From Candidatus Chlamydia sanziniae (GTDB lineage: Bacteria > Chlamydiota > Chlamydiia > Chlamydiales > Chlamydiaceae), in NCBI RefSeq assembly GCF_001653975.1, contig NZ_CP014639.1, positions 434,001 to 498,000 of the forward strand: 64,000 nt of DNA, given 5' to 3'. The notes below the pieces were generated by a model. That model ran no database searches. It was given only the letters and a program-made list of their open reading frames with translations, and was not told the origin of the DNA. The first letter of the stretch is position 1; each line of letters opens with the position of its first letter. Below, piece after piece: positions 62,573-64,000 of this stretch. The position numbers were made by a program, and so were the translations under genes.

Positions 62573-64000
62573 TTAGAGGAGTCTTTCCTTACCTTTAGTA
62601 GTCTCTTCTGTTTCGCTAAGCTCATCTTTGTATGAAAGTATAGTTAACAAATCTTCGCGATTGAGCATATGTAAAATGTTGGAATCTTGAGAGGCAATAA
62701 TTTTGTCTAATAAGCGAATTTTTTTCTCAATAAGACAGTGAATACGTTCTTCTAAAGTATTTTCTGTAATTAATTTATAAATGAAGACAGTATTTTTTTG
62801 TCCGATTCTGTGCACCCTATCTAAGGCTTGATTTTCTTTGGCAGGATTCCACCAACGGTCATACATAATCACAACGTTGCCAGCAGTAAGGTTAATTCCT
62901 GTTCCTGCAGCCAGTAAAGAACCTACAAAGACTTGGCATGTAGGATCGGTAGAAAACAACTCTATTTCTTCTTTGCGGTTCAAAGATTTCCCTTGAATCG
63001 AGGCATATTTAACTTTAATTTGCTCAAGGTACAAAGTAATAATACGAATCATATGAATATATTGTGAAAAGACAACAACCTTATAACCTGAACTTAGAGA
63101 ATCTTGGAGTAATTTGATAAAGGCATTCCATTTTCCAGATTGGTATTTAGGATATTGGTCAGGTTTTTTGAAAAACACTGCAGGGTGATCGCAAATTTGC
63201 TTAAGGTGATTGAGAAGCGCGAAGATGTGTAGAAAATTTGTAGGGGTCTCCTTATGATTTTCTAATTGCTGGAGGTGGCTTCGCTCTCGTTGTAAAGTTG
63301 CTAAATACAATTTTTCTTGTTCAGGAGATAGTGTACAAGAGATGATTGATTCGACTTTATCTGGTAGCTCTGGAAGCACGAGTTTTTTAGTCCTTCGCAA
63401 AATAAAGGGACGTGTCAGTTTTAACAGTAAATCCTGTGAAGGGATGATCTCTAGTTCTTCGGAGACATTCCTTTGCGTAAATAGCTTTTTAAATAAAGCA
63501 TCAGAAGGAAGATAATTCGGAAGAATAATATCTAGCAGTCCTTTGAATTCTAAAAGATTATTTTCTATGGGAGTTCCTGTAAGACCAAGTTTCATTTGCG
63601 CATCTATGCGACAAAGAATCTTATGAATTTGACTGTTTTTATTTTTTGCCATATGAATTTCATCAAAGACAGCGATGATAAAAGTTAATTTATAAAACTT
63701 AGAATAATTTTGGCGTAGAGTTCCATATGAGGTAAGAAGAACATCGCAAGACGGTAGGATTTCGGGTTTATGAGGACCATGGAAAATAAAGATGTTTAAA
63801 CCTGGAAGATGGACGTTTAAAATCTCCTCCCAATGAGGGAGTACGCTAGTAGGACATATAATTAAAAATTTAGGTTGTACAGCTTCTGGGGTTGATTGAA
63901 ATACAATATCAAGCAGTGCTGTTGCCTGGTGTGTTTTGCCCAGCCCCATTTCGTCGCAGAGTAATCCCGATAAGCGATGATTATACAAGAACCAGAGCCA
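62573..64000 (-). CDS. SNF2/Swi2-family helicase, C-terminal part (cut by window end)
   Basis: At least 475 residues, with the N-terminus beyond the window. The frame stays open to base 64000 (WLWFLYNHRLSG), so the TTG at 63988 is not the true start. Motif I DEMGLGKTHQA, motif II DEIH, motif III LTGTPIENN, and the C-terminal motifs GSLLAAGTGINLT and QALDRVHRIGQKN identify the bacterial SNF2 ATPase class. These are double-stranded DNA translocases, often linked to transcription. The full protein is expected to be much longer with an N-terminal SWIM-type or other domain. Orthologue of CT555. Confidence 0.94.
   Translation of the reverse strand, partial: WLWFLYNHRLSGLLCDEMGLGKTHQATALLDIVFQSTPEAVQPKFLIICPTSVLPHWEEILNVHLPGLNIFIFHGPHKPEILPSCDVLLTSYGTLRQNYSKFYKLTFIIAVFDEIHMAKNKNSQIHKILCRIDAQMKLGLTGTPIENNLLEFKGLLDIILPNYLPSDALFKKLFTQRNVSEELEIIPSQDLLLKLTRPFILRRTKKLVLPELPDKVESIISCTLSPEQEKLYLATLQRERSHLQQLENHKETPTNFLHIFALLNHLKQICDHPAVFFKKPDQYPKYQSGKWNAFIKLLQDSLSSGYKVVVFSQYIHMIRIITLYLEQIKVKYASIQGKSLNRKEEIELFSTDPTCQVFVGSLLAAGTGINLTAGNVVIMYDRWWNPAKENQALDRVHRIGQKNTVFIYKLITENTLEERIHCLIEKKIRLLDKIIASQDSNILHMLNREDLLTILSYKDELSETEETTKGKERLL

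Overview
The window reads as a stretch of a Chlamydia chromosome, most probably Chlamydia (Chlamydophila) pneumoniae or a very close relative. This rests on recognition, not a database search. The base composition is moderately AT-rich. Gene order follows the C. trachomatis CT604 to CT555 block almost gene for gene. Between rsbU and enolase sits a cluster of HAF-repeat autotransporter genes that I associate with C. pneumoniae. No insertion sequence, CRISPR array, rRNA or prophage was seen. One tRNA (Arg, anticodon ACG) is present.

Layout. 1-2.6 kb: a divergent second GroEL paralogue, tRNA-Arg and the peroxiredoxin AhpC. 2.6-7.4 kb, minus strand: a Tol-Pal-like envelope operon (ExbB/TolQ, ExbD/TolR, a TolA/TonB-like protein, TolB, Pal, a LysM protein) followed by a small unknown gene. 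7.6-14.4 kb, plus strand: DsbD, TatD and succinate dehydrogenase SdhCAB. 14.4-21.1 kb, minus strand: a 962-residue protein of unknown function, then a degenerate RsbU-like membrane protein and RsbU itself. 21.4-28.3 kb, plus strand: four HAF-repeat genes, of which one is frameshifted, one is a full autotransporter and two are passenger-only. 28.4-36.9 kb, minus strand: eno, uvrB, trpS, CT584, the pGP6-D paralogue, the ParA/pGP5-D paralogue and thrS. 37-38 kb: an EamA transporter. 38-42 kb, minus strand: the type III translocator operon scc2-CT577-copB-copD. 42.2-54.4 kb, plus strand: mutL, pepP and a reduced type II secretion operon (CT573, gspD, gspE, gspF, gspG, two further pseudopilin-like proteins, CT566), then a small membrane protein. 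54.5-59.3 kb, minus strand: type III export genes sctJ-CT560-sctL-sctR-sctS-sctT. 59.5-64 kb: lipA, lpdA, a zinc-ribbon membrane protein and a partial SNF2 helicase.

How it works together. Much of the window concerns the envelope and secretion. The Tol-Pal proteins link inner membrane, peptidoglycan and outer membrane. DsbD supplies reducing power to the cysteine-rich envelope. The type II and type III machines and the autotransporters export proteins towards or across the outer membrane. SdhCAB and the lipoate-dependent enzymes LpdA and LipA belong to the truncated TCA cycle and its dehydrogenases. RsbU and its degenerate partner are candidate sensors controlling developmental gene expression.

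Most notable observations. All four HAF paralogues carry exactly seven copies of the same short motif, once the frameshift in the first is corrected, which suggests seven-bladed beta-propellers. All three pseudopilin-like proteins have serine where the prepilin peptidase site normally has glycine. The protein between SctJ and SctL (CT560) has a motif resembling the FliG middle domain. GroEL2 has lost two of the three ATPase aspartates. The RsbU-like neighbour has lost its phosphatase metal ligands. The 962-residue protein has a papain-like Q...GSC motif.
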